Positions 1-9,435 of a DNA stretch of 64,000 nucleotides are shown piece after piece (position 1 is the first letter of the stretch; each line of letters begins with the position of its first letter). The DNA is taken from positions 620,001-684,000 of the forward strand of contig NZ_JACVPM010000002.1 of NCBI RefSeq assembly GCF_018881905.1, written 5' to 3'. A model generated the notes under the pieces. That model made no database searches and was not told where the DNA came from. It was given only the letters and a program-made list of their open reading frames with translations. The position numbers were made by a program, and so were the translations under genes. Origin of the DNA: Polynucleobacter sp. MG-27-Goln-C1. GTDB taxonomy: Bacteria > Pseudomonadota > Gammaproteobacteria > Burkholderiales > Burkholderiaceae.

Positions 1-53
1 TGGGAGGTATTTTTAGGCAAATTAGCGAGGATAGTTTGGCGAACTTCTGACAT
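1..53 (-). CDS. possible 5' end of a leftward gene, cut by the window edge
   Basis: Reading leftward from an ATG (complement of 51-53), 17 codons stay open to the window edge. The peptide begins [15 protein letters not shown], which reads like a real N-terminus, a short amphipathic helix. Only a weak GAG lies before the start. It would be divergent from ychF with about 40 bases between. A competing reading is a rightward frame ending at the stop at 48-50. Too little is visible to assign a family. Confidence 0.25.
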   Translation of the reverse strand, partial: MSEVRQTILANLPKNTS

Positions 54-92
54 ATCTCGATGATATCGAAACTAGCCCTTTACAATACTGCT

Positions 93-1187
93 ATGTCTTT
101 AAAATGTGGCATCGTCGGCCTGCCTAACGTCGGCAAATCTACCCTCTTCAATGCGCTTACCAAAGCTGGAATCGCGGCAGAAAACTATCCCTTCTGCACG
201 ATCGAGCCTAATGTGGGTGTAGTCGAGGTTCCTGACCCCCGTCTTGCCGCTTTGGCTGAGATCGTAAAGCCTGAGCGCATCCTGCCTGCAGCTGTCGAGT
301 TTGTCGATATTGCGGGTTTGGTGGCTGGAGCCTCTAAAGGCGAAGGTCTCGGGAATCAATTTTTAGCGAATATTCGCGAAACTGACGCTATCACCCATGT
401 GGTGCGCTGTTTTGAGGATGCTAACGTAATCCACGTAGCGGGTAAGATCGATCCGATCTCCGATATCGCGGTGATTGATACCGAGCTGGCCTTATCCGAC
501 TTAACCACTGTAGAAAAAACTCTGCAGCGTTCCAGTAAGGCTGCAAAGTCTGGAAACGACAAAGAGGCAGCTGCTCTCGTAGCTGTGCTAACTAAGGTGC
601 AAGCTCATTTGGATCAAGCTCAGCCAGTTCGTAGCTTGAAACTGACTGAGGAAGAAAATCTGCTCTTGAAGCCACTCTGCTTGATTACAGCAAAACCGGC
701 GATGTATATTGCCAACGTCAAAGAAGATGGCTTTGCCAACAATCCGCATCTAGAGGCAGTGATTCAGCACGCAGCTAAAGAGGGTGCACCAGTTGTTGCG
801 GTTTGCGCAGCAATCGAGGCAGAAATCGCTGATTTAGATGATGCTGACAAGATTGAGTTCTTGGCAGATCTCGGCATGGAAGAGTCTGGATTAGACCGCG
901 TGATTCGTGCGGGCTATAAGTTATTGGGCTTGCAGACTTACTTTACGGCCGGCGTTAAAGAGGTTCGCGCCTGGACGATTCATCAAGGCGATACCGCTCC
1001 GCAGGCTGCCGGGGTGATTCATACCGACTTTGAGCGTGGCTTTATTCGTGCTCAAACTATTGCATTTGAAGATTTCGTTCAATTCAAGGGTGAGTCTGGT
1101 GCAAAAGAGGCTGGAAAGATGCGGGCTGAAGGTAAAGAGTATGTGGTTAAGGACGGCGACGTCTTGAACTTCCTGTTTAACGTATAA
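93..1187 (+). CDS. ychF: ribosome-binding ATPase YchF (OLA1 family)
   Basis: YchF is a TRAFAC-class P-loop protein that prefers ATP over GTP, binds the 70S ribosome and is tied to stress and translation control. The 364-residue product starts [17 protein letters not shown], the usual start of the family, so I chose the internal ATG at 93 rather than the in-frame ATG at 60. The Walker A motif GLPNVGKST is at residues 9-17. The switch II motif [16 protein letters not shown] follows near residue 70. The NVKE element near residue 210 replaces the NKxD of true GTPases, as expected for this family. A C-terminal TGS domain ends the protein. Length is normal. Confidence 0.97.
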   Translation: MSLKCGIVGLPNVGKSTLFNALTKAGIAAENYPFCTIEPNVGVVEVPDPRLAALAEIVKPERILPAAVEFVDIAGLVAGASKGEGLGNQFLANIRETDAITHVVRCFEDANVIHVAGKIDPISDIAVIDTELALSDLTTVEKTLQRSSKAAKSGNDKEAAALVAVLTKVQAHLDQAQPVRSLKLTEEENLLLKPLCLITAKPAMYIANVKEDGFANNPHLEAVIQHAAKEGAPVVAVCAAIEAEIADLDDADKIEFLADLGMEESGLDRVIRAGYKLLGLQTYFTAGVKEVRAWTIHQGDTAPQAAGVIHTDFERGFIRAQTIAFEDFVQFKGESGAKEAGKMRAEGKEYVVKDGDVLNFLFNV

Positions 1188-1205
1188 AACCAGTCCCGCT
1201 AAATA

Positions 1206-1235
1206 AAAAAGCCCTTACTTACTAAGGGCTTTTTT
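1206..1235. terminator. bidirectional intrinsic terminator
   Basis: The stem GCCCTTA (1211-1217) pairs with TAAGGGC (1223-1229) across the loop CTTAC. An A-run precedes it and a T-run follows it, so it can stop transcription from both sides. It sits between convergent ychF and the leftward winged-helix gene. Confidence 0.9.
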
Positions 1236-1252
1236 ATTGCATTGAGATTAAA

Positions 1253-1603
1253 TCAACTTGCTTTGACAGCCTTCTCTAAGCACTTGGAAATTTCTTCATA
1301 GCGCTTGATAGCGATCTTGCTGGGGACCACTTCTTTTTTGCGCCCATCTTCATTAGCTGCCATCTTGATATATCCCATGGCACTGAGATTCTTGAGTCGC
1401 CCATGAAGGGTTGCCTGGGATCCAAGCTCAGAAAGCGAAATCAGATCGCCTACCAAAATGGACTTTTTGGCATGAAAGCTCAAAACAATCTTATCTAGAA
1501 GACTTTCTTCAATAGAGTCGAGCTTTTTCCCAGGATTGATGCGGTCTAGAACATCAATCAGGTTTAAAAAACGAATGTAGCAAGAGGATTTAATGGTGGA
1601 CAT
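1253..1603 (-). CDS. winged-helix (MarR-like) DNA-binding protein
   Basis: This 116-residue protein has a predicted winged helix-turn-helix over roughly residues 30-95. A segment ILVGDLISLSELGSQATLHGRL reads as the helix-turn-helix, and LKNLSAMGYIKMAANEDGRKKEV as the following helix and beta-wing, which resembles MarR-type regulators. No ligand or sensor domain is visible, so it is a minimal DNA-binding protein. It faces away from the downstream membrane-protein gene with about 100 bases between them, which would suit control of that gene or of itself. The target is unknown. The family assignment rests on pattern only. Confidence 0.65.
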   Translation of the reverse strand: MSTIKSSCYIRFLNLIDVLDRINPGKKLDSIEESLLDKIVLSFHAKKSILVGDLISLSELGSQATLHGRLKNLSAMGYIKMAANEDGRKKEVVPSKIAIKRYEEISKCLEKAVKAS

Positions 1604-1704
1604 ATCTTTATATCGATGTTTAGGAGCTTATTAGCCTCAGGGTTAATCTTAGTATATTCCCTAATTCAAGGGCGGTAGTATGAGCTATTAATTCATAAAT
1701 AACC

Positions 1705-2271
1705 ATGCTAACAGTCATGAAAAGAATATTCTCGGAATCGACCGCAGGCTTTTTGGTTAGCATTTTCCTTTACACAACCCTGTTTTATCTCAATGATTGG
1801 CTGACAAGTCACCTGACATTTGGTCTGGGAGTGAGCTGGATTTATCTGCCAGCTGGTCTACGCCTATTTCTTACCCTAATATTTGGATTGCCAGGAGCTT
1901 TGGGAATAGCCATGGCATCCTTTTTAATTAGTTATTTGGGACCATTCCCACATGAACTCACAACTTGTGTTGGTGTGGGGCTGATATCAGGCTTTGCCCC
2001 TTATTTAGCCACGATCTTTGTATTGAGCAATCTAAAAATATCACCGAATCTGAGTAACTTGAGTTTGCCTAAACTAGCAATTTGTACTTTTATCTACGCA
2101 GCTCTAAGTGCTGGCTTACATCAATGGTGGTTTGCTGTACGAGGGCTTGATGAGACTGGAAGCTTTAATCACTTCTTAGTGATGCTAATTGGTGATGTGC
2201 TTGGCACAGTAGTGCTCGTGGGGCTGATTAAGGTAGGACTTGATTTACTGAAGCCCTCCAAGCTTGCCTAG
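1705..2271 (+). CDS. orphan MASE1-like integral membrane protein
   Basis: The 188-residue product is almost all membrane segments, about five or six helices, with no soluble domain. The segment [18 protein letters not shown] followed by [11 protein letters not shown] resembles the MASE1-type sensory membrane domain (LPAG then R near the membrane face) usually fused to GGDEF, EAL or kinase domains. Here the output domain is missing. Two in-frame ATGs (1705 and 1717) lack a clear ribosome-binding site, so the start is uncertain. It converges on trpC with a 4-base overlap of the 3' ends. Function is unknown. Confidence 0.6.
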   Translation: MLTVMKRIFSESTAGFLVSIFLYTTLFYLNDWLTSHLTFGLGVSWIYLPAGLRLFLTLIFGLPGALGIAMASFLISYLGPFPHELTTCVGVGLISGFAPYLATIFVLSNLKISPNLSNLSLPKLAICTFIYAALSAGLHQWWFAVRGLDETGSFNHFLVMLIGDVLGTVVLVGLIKVGLDLLKPSKLA

Positions 2272-3071
2272 TTAAACAGTTCGCCTAAAGCTACGCCCGG
2301 ATCGCTCGCACGCATAAAGGCTTCGCCCACTAAAAATGCATTGATTTGATGATCACGCATCAACTGTACATCCGCGCGACTCATGATGCCCGATTCAGTA
2401 ACCAAAGTTTTTCCTTTTGGCACCATTGATAGTAAAGACAGGGTTGTTTGAAGGGTAACTTCAAATGTTTTGAGATTGCGATTATTAATTCCGAGCAGTG
2501 GGGTTTTTAATTCAAGGGCTTGCTCTAGCTCGGGAGCGTTATGAACCTCAACCAGAACATCTAAGCCCAGCTCATGCGCGCAGGCTTCTAACTCTTTCAT
2601 TTGATTGAGCTCTAAGCAAGCCACAATTAATAAGATAGCATCAGCACCAATCGCTCTTGCCTCATAGATTTGATAGGGATCAATCGTAAAGTCTTTGCGT
2701 AGGACTGGAATACTGCAAGCAGCCCTTGCAGCTTGCAGGTAAGCATTCGCCCCCTGGAAATAATCTTTGTCCGTGAGAACGGATAAACAGGCGGCGCCAT
2801 TTTTTTCATAAGATTGAGCAATCTCAGCCGGCTGAAAGTTTTCTCGCAAGATGCCTTTACTAGGGCTCGCCTTCTTAATCTCGGTAATCACGCCAGCTTT
2901 ACCTGCCGCTATCTTATTTTCGATAGATTGAATAAAGCCCCGAGGCTTTAACGGTGCATTACGATTATTTTCTTCAGCCTGATCGCGTTGATTGGCTAAA
3001 GAGATTTTTTTTGAATCAGCGGCAACCTCAATTTTTTTGGTGGCAACAATTTTGTCGAGGATATCGCTCAT
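2268..3071 (-). CDS. trpC: indole-3-glycerol phosphate synthase
   Basis: TrpC closes the indole ring, turning carboxyphenylamino-deoxyribulose phosphate into indole-3-glycerol phosphate in tryptophan synthesis. The 267-residue single-domain TIM barrel carries the expected motifs in order: [10 protein letters not shown] with the catalytic lysine, VLRKDF, AILLI, LVEVHN, GINNRNL and VTESGI. There is no fused TrpF domain, unlike the E. coli protein. It is the last gene of the leftward trp group, 11 bases after trpD. Length is normal for the monofunctional enzyme. Confidence 0.97.
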   Translation of the reverse strand: MSDILDKIVATKKIEVAADSKKISLANQRDQAEENNRNAPLKPRGFIQSIENKIAAGKAGVITEIKKASPSKGILRENFQPAEIAQSYEKNGAACLSVLTDKDYFQGANAYLQAARAACSIPVLRKDFTIDPYQIYEARAIGADAILLIVACLELNQMKELEACAHELGLDVLVEVHNAPELEQALELKTPLLGINNRNLKTFEVTLQTTLSLLSMVPKGKTLVTESGIMSRADVQLMRDHQINAFLVGEAFMRASDPGVALGELFN

Positions 3072-3082
3072 GAAGATCTTAA

Positions 3083-4105
3083 TTAGTTTTGGGTTGCGGC
3101 TACAAATTGGTCTAGCTTTTGACGGGCAGCGCCAGAAGCGATGGCTGCTTGCGCCATCTGAATGCCGCTAGCAATGCTTGGGGCTACATCAGCTACATAC
3201 AGCACTGCACCAGCGTTGAGGCAAACAATGTCACTTGCTGGGCCAGATTTTTTATTGAGTACATCTAAAACAATGGCTTTAGATTCTTCGGCGTCAGCTA
3301 CCTTGAAGCTATTAGTTGGGGCTGCGCTTAAACCAAAGTCTTTTGGATGAATTTCATATTCACGGACCTGACCATCTTTTAATTCGCCTACTAGGGTGGA
3401 GCCTTCAAGAGAGATCTCATCTAAACCATCGCGGCCATACACAACAAGTGCGTGATCCATGCCCATGGCCTGCAGTACGCGCGCCTGAATTCCGACTAAG
3501 TCTGCATGAAACACGCCCATGAGGATGCGCTTGGCATCTGCTGGGTTCGTAAGGGGTCCTAGAATATTGAAAATCGTGCGCACACCCAAATCTTTGCGAA
3601 TTGGGACGACATTCTTCATTGCAGGGTGATGGTTGGGTGCAAACATAAAGCCTGCCCCCACTTCTGAAATGCATTTTGCGACTTGCTCTGGTGAGAGAGA
3701 CAGCTTCACGCCTAGCGACTCCAGAATGTCTGCGCTTCCGGATTTGCTGCTGACACTGCGATTGCCATGCTTAGCAATTTTTGCGCCAGCTGCTGCCGCA
3801 ACAAACATCGCAGCGGTAGAGATATTGAAGGTATGGGCGCCATCGCCACCAGTACCCACTACATCCACTAAATTTTTTCTATCTTCTACATGTACTGGCG
3901 TCGCAAACTCACGCATTACTTGAGCGGCTGCAGCAATCTCACCAACAGTCTCTTTTTTGGTGCGCAGTGCAACTAGTAGACCGGCTACTAAAGTTGGCGG
4001 CATCTCACCACTCATGATTAGACGCATCATTGCTGTCATCTCATCATGAAAAAGTTCACGATGTTCAATGCAACGTTGCAGTGCTTCCTGAGGCGTAATA
4101 GGCAT
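3083..4105 (-). CDS. trpD: anthranilate phosphoribosyltransferase
   Basis: TrpD transfers phosphoribosyl from PRPP to anthranilate. The 340-residue protein shows the PRPP loop VGTGGDG near residue 85, the [15 protein letters not shown] segment near residue 115 and the family GLDE motif near residue 230. It is a stand-alone enzyme, not fused to TrpG. It follows trpG after 24 bases on the same strand, consistent with one transcript. Length and motifs are normal. Confidence 0.97.
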   Translation of the reverse strand: MPITPQEALQRCIEHRELFHDEMTAMMRLIMSGEMPPTLVAGLLVALRTKKETVGEIAAAAQVMREFATPVHVEDRKNLVDVVGTGGDGAHTFNISTAAMFVAAAAGAKIAKHGNRSVSSKSGSADILESLGVKLSLSPEQVAKCISEVGAGFMFAPNHHPAMKNVVPIRKDLGVRTIFNILGPLTNPADAKRILMGVFHADLVGIQARVLQAMGMDHALVVYGRDGLDEISLEGSTLVGELKDGQVREYEIHPKDFGLSAAPTNSFKVADAEESKAIVLDVLNKKSGPASDIVCLNAGAVLYVADVAPSIASGIQMAQAAIASGAARQKLDQFVAATQN

Positions 4106-4129
4106 AGGGATCGAGTGAATGATTTTGAA

Positions 4130-4696
4130 TTATTTGGCTTGCAAGAAATTCTTCAGCAGCGCATGACCATGTTCAGAAAGAATGGATTCCGGATGAAATT
4201 GCACGCCCTCTACCGCCAGTTCTTTATGGCGTACACCCATAATTTCACCATCGGAAGAAGTAGCCGTGACTTCAAGAGCTGCCGGTAATGAACTCTTCTC
4301 AATCGCGAGAGAGTGATAACGCGTTACCTTGAATGGGTTTGGCAAGTCTTTGAAAACGCCAACACCAGTATGGTGGATATCATCCGTCTTGCCGTGCATC
4401 ACTTTCTGGGCGCGAATAATCTTGCCGCCGAATGCCTCACCAATTGCCTGGTGTCCTAGGCAGACACCGAGAATCGGAATCTGTCCGGCATAGCGCTGAA
4501 TCGTGGCTACAGAAATACCTGCTTCAGCTGGACTGCAAGGCCCTGGTGAAATACAAATGCGCGCAGGATTGATTTTGGCAATCTCGTCAACGGAAATTTC
4601 ATCATTACGGAAAACTTTGACCTCTTCACCAAGCTCCGCAAAATACTGAACGAGGTTGTAGGTAAATGAATCGTAGTTATCAATCATGAGGAGCAT
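4130..4696 (-). CDS. trpG: anthranilate synthase glutamine amidotransferase subunit
   Basis: TrpG hydrolyses glutamine and feeds ammonia to TrpE; the same type of subunit (PabA) can serve p-aminobenzoate synthesis. The 188 residues form a class I glutaminase. The nucleophile cysteine lies in [11 protein letters not shown] near residue 79, and the His-Glu pair is in GVQFHPESI near residue 168. The start [18 protein letters not shown] is classical. Its 5' end overlaps the 3' end of trpE by 17 bases, which suggests coupled translation of the two subunits. No separate pabA is seen here, so it may be amphibolic. Confidence 0.95.
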   Translation of the reverse strand: MLLMIDNYDSFTYNLVQYFAELGEEVKVFRNDEISVDEIAKINPARICISPGPCSPAEAGISVATIQRYAGQIPILGVCLGHQAIGEAFGGKIIRAQKVMHGKTDDIHHTGVGVFKDLPNPFKVTRYHSLAIEKSSLPAALEVTATSSDGEIMGVRHKELAVEGVQFHPESILSEHGHALLKNFLQAK

Positions 4697-6185
4697 CGAG
4701 TCCTCCTTGTACTAAATCAGCCGCCATTAATACTGCTCGGGCTTTGGCTTCGGTTTCTTTCCACTCGGTGGTAGGGTCGGAGTCTGCAACTACGCCAGCA
4801 CCGGCTTGGGAGTGCAATACACCATCGCGAATCACACCAGTGCGAATGGCGATCGCCACATCCATATCTCCAGAGAAAGAAAGGTAGCCTACTGCGCCAC
4901 CGTAGACACCGCGTTTCACAATTTCCATCTCATCAATAATTTCCATCGCCCGAATTTTTGGCGCACCGGATAATGTGCCAGCTGGAAAGGTTGCGCGTAG
5001 AACATCCATATTGCTCATATTGTCTAGTAATTCCCCTTCAACAGAGCTCACAATGTGCTGTACGTGAGAATACTTTTCGATTGACATCGAATCGGTTACC
5101 TTGACGGTGCCCGTCTTTGCGATACGACCCACATCGTTGCGCGCTAAGTCAATCAACATGACGTGCTCAGCAATTTCTTTTGGATCGGCAAGCAATTCGG
5201 TGGCAAGGCGTTCATCTTCTTCAGGTGTGGCACCACGAGGGCGTGTGCCAGCTAGTGGACGAATCGTCACAATCTTTTGGTTCTCACGTTGCTCTTGGCG
5301 CACCAGGATCTCAGGAGATGAGCCTACTACTTGCAGGTCACCAAAGTCATAGAAGTACATATATGGAGATGGATTCAAAGAGCGTAATGCACGGTAGAGG
5401 GCGAGAGGCGAATCTGTGAATGGCTTGCTGATGCGTTGACCGATCACCACTTGCATGCAATCGCCAGCCAAAATATATTCTTTGGTTTTGAGAACGGCAT
5501 TTTCAAAATCAGCCGCTTTGAACTTGCGTACCAATTCTGTTTTGGTGCTTGGTAATGACGCTGGCATGCTTACTGGTTTGCTGAGGCAAGCAAGTAATTC
5601 TTTTAATCGAGTTTGACCCTTTTCAAAACTATCGCCAACACTGGGGTCTGCATAGACGATTAAGTAAATGCGACCTGCAACGTTATCAACCACTGCTAAC
5701 TCTTCGGTGAGCATCAATTGAATATCAGGCACACCTAACTCATCTGGCAGATGATGTTTAGCCAAACGCGATTCGATGTAGCGAACCGTGTCATAACCAA
5801 AGTAGCCAGCAAGCCCGCCACAGAAGCGCGGGAGACCAGGTTGCACAGCTACTTTGAATCGTTTGAAATAGGCATCTACAAAATCCAATGGGTTGTCATG
5901 ATTGGTTTCAATCACTTTGTCATTGAAGAGCACTTCAGTCAGTGGCGCATCTGGAGTGCCAACCGTTCTTAAAACAGTTTTAGCAGGCAGGCCAATAAAA
6001 GAGAAACGACCAAAGCGCTCACCACCTAGAACAGACTCAAGTAAATACGTATTTTTTTGTCCAAAAGCTTGTGTGAGTTTGACGTACAGCGACAGAGGCG
6101 TTTCTAGGTCAGCCAATACTTCTTTTACTAAGGGAATGCGATTGAAACCCTGTTTTGCTAGGGCAAGAAATTCTTCGTGCTGCAT
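4680..6185 (-). CDS. trpE: anthranilate synthase component I
   Basis: TrpE makes anthranilate from chorismate with ammonia supplied by TrpG. The 501-residue protein has the N-terminal regulatory part with the [18 protein letters not shown] segment, whose LLES serine is the known site of tryptophan feedback inhibition. The C-terminal chorismate-binding domain shows [40 protein letters not shown] and [14 protein letters not shown]. All key catalytic residues appear present. It starts next to the stop of rpe with a 1-base overlap. I see no leader peptide or attenuator, since no free leader exists. Confidence 0.97.
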   Translation of the reverse strand: MQHEEFLALAKQGFNRIPLVKEVLADLETPLSLYVKLTQAFGQKNTYLLESVLGGERFGRFSFIGLPAKTVLRTVGTPDAPLTEVLFNDKVIETNHDNPLDFVDAYFKRFKVAVQPGLPRFCGGLAGYFGYDTVRYIESRLAKHHLPDELGVPDIQLMLTEELAVVDNVAGRIYLIVYADPSVGDSFEKGQTRLKELLACLSKPVSMPASLPSTKTELVRKFKAADFENAVLKTKEYILAGDCMQVVIGQRISKPFTDSPLALYRALRSLNPSPYMYFYDFGDLQVVGSSPEILVRQEQRENQKIVTIRPLAGTRPRGATPEEDERLATELLADPKEIAEHVMLIDLARNDVGRIAKTGTVKVTDSMSIEKYSHVQHIVSSVEGELLDNMSNMDVLRATFPAGTLSGAPKIRAMEIIDEMEIVKRGVYGGAVGYLSFSGDMDVAIAIRTGVIRDGVLHSQAGAGVVADSDPTTEWKETEAKARAVLMAADLVQGGLDAPHD

Positions 6186-6910
6186 TACGCTTTTCCTGAC
6201 GTCGCTAGTTCTGCGCGCATCGCTTTAATCACATCGGCATAATTTTCTTTGCCAAAGATTGCGGAGCCTGCAACAAATGTATCTGCACCAGCTTTAGCTA
6301 CTTCTGCAATATTGTCGACTTTAATTCCACCATCAACTTCAAGTCGAATATGGCGACCAGTTTCTTGTTGGTGACGATCTAAGCGTGCACGTACCTGTGC
6401 AATTTTATTGAGAGTGCTTGGAATAAATGATTGACCACCAAAGCCTGGGTTCACTGACATCAACAAAACTAGATCAAGTAATTCAAGCGTGTGATCGAGG
6501 TGATCAAGTGGAGTGGCTGGATTTAAAACTAAGCCAGCCTGACAACCTTGATCGCGAATCAAATTAATTGTGCGATTCACATGAGGACTTGCCTCTGGAT
6601 GAAAGCTAATGAGGTTGGCACCAGCTTTTGCAAAATCTGGAATGAGGCGGTCTACCGGCTCAACCATTAAATGCACATCAATCATCGCTGGCTTGCCATC
6701 TTTTGTTGCATGCGGGCGTATCGCCTCGCAAACTAAAGGCCCAATAGTCAGGTTCGGAACGTAATGGTTGTCCATCACATCAAAGTGAATCCAGTCGGCG
6801 CCTGCCAATAGAACATCTTGAACTTCTTTGCCTAGGCAGGCAAAGTCAGCCGACAAAATGGAGGGGGCGATGACAAACTGGCTATTTGAGGGTGATTTCT
6901 GGCTATCCAT
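6185..6910 (-). CDS. rpe: ribulose-phosphate 3-epimerase
   Basis: Rpe interconverts ribulose 5-phosphate and xylulose 5-phosphate in the pentose phosphate pathway. The 241-residue TIM barrel shows [51 protein letters not shown] and LEVDGGI, covering the metal-binding His/Asp residues. It heads the leftward rpe-trpEGDC group. In many relatives a phosphoglycolate phosphatase gene (gph) sits between rpe and trpE; here the two genes overlap by one base and gph is absent. Divergent from apaG with only about 50 bases between, so both promoters must share this small space. Confidence 0.96.
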   Translation of the reverse strand: MDSQKSPSNSQFVIAPSILSADFACLGKEVQDVLLAGADWIHFDVMDNHYVPNLTIGPLVCEAIRPHATKDGKPAMIDVHLMVEPVDRLIPDFAKAGANLISFHPEASPHVNRTINLIRDQGCQAGLVLNPATPLDHLDHTLELLDLVLLMSVNPGFGGQSFIPSTLNKIAQVRARLDRHQQETGRHIRLEVDGGIKVDNIAEVAKAGADTFVAGSAIFGKENYADVIKAMRAELATSGKA

Positions 6911-6959
6911 CCCTAGATTCTAGCTTGCAGTTGGGCTTAGGATGGAGCAGAATTCGAGC

Positions 6960-7334
6960 ATGAATCCTCATGAAATCAGCATTACGGTCAAAACCCAGTA
7001 TTTGTCCGACCAGTCTGACCCCGATAACCGCCAATTTGCGTTTGCCTATACCGTCACCATTAGAAATACGGGTACGGCTAGTATTCAGCTTATTGCCCGC
7101 CATTGGTTCATTACTGATGGGGACAATGATGTCCAGGAAGTCCGTGGCTTGGGGGTTGTAGGGCAACAACCGCTTCTACGGGCGGGTGAGCAGTTTGAGT
7201 ACACCAGCTGGGCTACTTTGCCGACGCCAGCGGGAACTATGCGTGGTGAGTACTTCTGCGTGACTGAAGAGGCTCAGTTTTTCCAGGCCCCAATCCCGGA
7301 ATTTGCCTTGGTAATGCCAAGAACCCTGCACTAG
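6960..7334 (+). CDS. apaG: ApaG-domain protein
   Basis: ApaG (DUF525) is a small beta-sandwich protein, linked in enterics to Co2+ and Mg2+ handling and to diadenosine tetraphosphate metabolism; its biochemical role is still unclear. I chose the ATG at 6960 (MNPHEISITVKTQYL, 124 residues) because it matches the usual family start; the ATG at 6942 would add six residues. The motifs YTVTIRNTG, ARHWFITD, VRGLGVVGQQPLL and MRGEYFC are clear. It sits between rpe (divergent) and mltA, the usual place in this group of bacteria. Confidence 0.93.
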   Translation: MNPHEISITVKTQYLSDQSDPDNRQFAFAYTVTIRNTGTASIQLIARHWFITDGDNDVQEVRGLGVVGQQPLLRAGEQFEYTSWATLPTPAGTMRGEYFCVTEEAQFFQAPIPEFALVMPRTLH

Positions 7335-7346
7335 GACCTCAAGGCG

Positions 7347-7460
7347 CTATTTTTTACCCTTACCGGTCCAAAGGACAATAAAGAGCAGAAGGGCTAAAGC
7401 CAAGCCACCCTCTAATGCAAACAAGATCATTGGGTATTCATCTAGTAAATTGGCAATCAT
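7347..7460 (-). CDS. small single-pass membrane protein, 37 residues
   Basis: On the minus strand an ATG at 7460 opens a 37-codon frame ending in TAG at 7347. The product has an acidic N-terminal segment (NLLDEYPM), one hydrophobic helix (ILFALEGGLALALLLFIVLW) and a basic tail (TGKGKK), the plan of a real small membrane protein. A GGA lies about 10 bases before the start. It fills almost the whole gap between apaG and mltA. Its start codon interlocks with the mltA ATG in the palindrome CATG. No family recognised. Expression is unproven. Confidence 0.45.
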   Translation of the reverse strand: MIANLLDEYPMILFALEGGLALALLLFIVLWTGKGKK

Positions 7461-8613
7461 GATTTTTATATCCAAATTAATAAGTCGCAAGAATTCCTCG
7501 CGAATTCTTCTCTGCAGTGTATTCGTAATCAGTATTGCCAGCCTATTAGCCTCTTGCTCTACGCCTTCTACTCGTGGATCTGGTTACCGGTCTAGCGGTG
7601 GCGCCCCATCTTCCTATACCTCCTCGATTGCCAGCTTTAGATCAGTTTCATGGCAAGACTTGCCGGGTTGGCAAGAGGATGATTTAACGCAGGCTTGGCC
7701 AGCTTGGCTCAAAAGTTGTGATGCCCTGCGCAAACGCAATAGTGAAATTAATTGGCGCCAGGCATGTGCTCAAGCTGGTAGCGTTTCAGGCCGTGATGGA
7801 CGTGCAATTCGCCAATATTTTGAGGGGAATTTTCAGGCATATGAGGTGCGTAACAGCGCTACAGGCAATGAATCCGGTCTCATCACGGGGTATTACGAGC
7901 CGGTCATGAATGGTTCCCAGACCCGTACCGCTACTTATTCTGTTCCTTTATATGGCTTGCCAACTGCGTGGAAGACCGCTAAGCCAAACCCTGCACCGAC
8001 ACGCGCAGAGTTAATGAGTTCTGGGGTGCTGCGTGGTTCCGAGATTGCTTGGGTGCAAGATCCTGTAGCTGCTGCTTTTATGCAAATTCAAGGTTCTGGA
8101 AAAATTCGTTTGGAAGATGGGCGCGTATTGCGACTTGGCTATGCCGGCACCAATGATCAGCCGTTTAAGTCATTTGCGCAGTGGTTGCTGGACCGGAAAG
8201 AAATCACTCGGAGCGAGGCAACGATGCAAGGCATCTCTGCTTGGGCTAAGCGCAATCCAGGACGTGTAGAGGAGATGTTGAATGCCAATCCTCGCTTTGT
8301 GTTCTTCAAAGAGCTTCCTGGGAATGTCAGCGCAGATCTTGGCCCTAACGGCGCTTTGGGAGTGCCTTTGACTGCCGAGCGCAGTATCGCCATTGATTTG
8401 AAAGCTATGCCTTTAGGTGCCCCAGTATTTCTGAGTACAACTAAGCCCTTAAGTAGTCAGGCATTGCAGAGGCTGGTGATGGCCCAGGATACGGGTAAAG
8501 CCATTGTGGGCGGGGTGCGAGCAGATTACTATTGGGGATCAGGGGATTCTGCAGGCGAATTAGCGGGACGTATGAAGCAAGATGGCAAGATGTGGTTATT
8601 GTTGCCGCGCTGA
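7459..8613 (+). CDS. mltA: membrane-bound lytic murein transglycosylase A
   Basis: MltA cleaves the MurNAc-GlcNAc bond of peptidoglycan with formation of 1,6-anhydro-MurNAc. From the ATG at 7459 the product is 384 residues with a lipoprotein signal: basic start, hydrophobic stretch, lipobox LASC with Cys33. A TTG at 7450 would add three residues. The MltA domain shows GLITGYYEPVMNGS and AAFMQIQGSGKIRL; the C-terminal 3D domain shows MAQDTGKAIVGGVRADYYWG with the conserved aspartates. It likely acts at the outer membrane. It may feed anhydro-muropeptides to the AmpD amidase encoded at the other end of the window. Confidence 0.94.
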   Translation: MIFISKLISRKNSSRILLCSVFVISIASLLASCSTPSTRGSGYRSSGGAPSSYTSSIASFRSVSWQDLPGWQEDDLTQAWPAWLKSCDALRKRNSEINWRQACAQAGSVSGRDGRAIRQYFEGNFQAYEVRNSATGNESGLITGYYEPVMNGSQTRTATYSVPLYGLPTAWKTAKPNPAPTRAELMSSGVLRGSEIAWVQDPVAAAFMQIQGSGKIRLEDGRVLRLGYAGTNDQPFKSFAQWLLDRKEITRSEATMQGISAWAKRNPGRVEEMLNANPRFVFFKELPGNVSADLGPNGALGVPLTAERSIAIDLKAMPLGAPVFLSTTKPLSSQALQRLVMAQDTGKAIVGGVRADYYWGSGDSAGELAGRMKQDGKMWLLLPR

Positions 8614-8637
8614 ACCAATCATTTTTGAAAGAGATCG

Positions 8638-9414
8638 ATGACTTACAACACCATATTGACTGAAGTGGATGGCAAGGTTGCTGTCATTACTCTCAACCGC
8701 CCGCAAGTATTGAATGCCCTAAATGATGAGTTAATGGATGAGTTAGGTGCAGCGCTATTAAGTTTTGATGCTGATGACAATATTGGTTGCATCATTGTTA
8801 CCGGCAGTGAAAAAGCATTTGCTGCTGGGGCGGATATTGCAACGATGGCGAAATATGGATTCGCTGATGTTTATCGCGGTGACTTTATCTCTCGCAATTG
8901 GGAAGAGATTAGAAAAGTACGTAAGCCAGTGATTGCGGCAGTATCTGGATATGCTCTTGGTGGCGGATGTGAATTAGCGATGATGTGCGACACCATCATG
9001 GCAGCGGACAGTGCTAAGTTTGCACAGCCAGAAGTGAAGTTGGGAATCATCCCTGGCGCTGGTGGTACTCAGCGTTTACCGCGCGCGGTTTCCAAAGCAA
9101 AAGCAATGGACTTGGCCTTGACGGGTCGCATGATGGATGCTGCTGAAGCTGAGCGCTCGGGCCTGGTTGCCCGTATTTTCCCTCAAGCGGATTTGCTAAA
9201 AGAAGTTAAAGCGATTGCTAAGACAATTGCAGATATGCCCTTGCTAACCGCAATGATGGTGAAAGAAGCAATTAATACCGCTTATGAAACTACGCTCTCA
9301 GAGGGCATTCATTTTGAGCGTCGTTTGTTCCACTCTTGCTTTGCAACAAATGATCAAAAAGAAGGTATGGCAGCTTTTATGGAAAAGCGCCCAGCTAAAT
9401 TTACGAACTCGTAA
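8638..9414 (+). CDS. enoyl-CoA hydratase (crotonase family)
   Basis: This 258-residue crotonase-fold enzyme adds water to trans-2-enoyl-CoA in beta-oxidation-type pathways. The oxyanion-hole segment [12 protein letters not shown] and the second one [13 protein letters not shown] are intact. The two catalytic glutamates fit the pattern in CELAMM and [17 protein letters not shown]. The whole is close to the FadB1x/PaaF type that acts on short-chain substrates. It follows mltA by 24 bases and has no pathway partners beside it, so the physiological substrate cannot be read from context. Confidence 0.92.
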   Translation: MTYNTILTEVDGKVAVITLNRPQVLNALNDELMDELGAALLSFDADDNIGCIIVTGSEKAFAAGADIATMAKYGFADVYRGDFISRNWEEIRKVRKPVIAAVSGYALGGGCELAMMCDTIMAADSAKFAQPEVKLGIIPGAGGTQRLPRAVSKAKAMDLALTGRMMDAAEAERSGLVARIFPQADLLKEVKAIAKTIADMPLLTAMMVKEAINTAYETTLSEGIHFERRLFHSCFATNDQKEGMAAFMEKRPAKFTNS

Positions 9415-9435
9415 AACTTCAGCGCTCAGAGTAAA

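Noticed and set aside
3-50. Rightward frame ending at a stop just before ychF
   Set aside because: Only 15 codons are visible and the leftward start at 53 gives an equally good peptide; neither can be settled.
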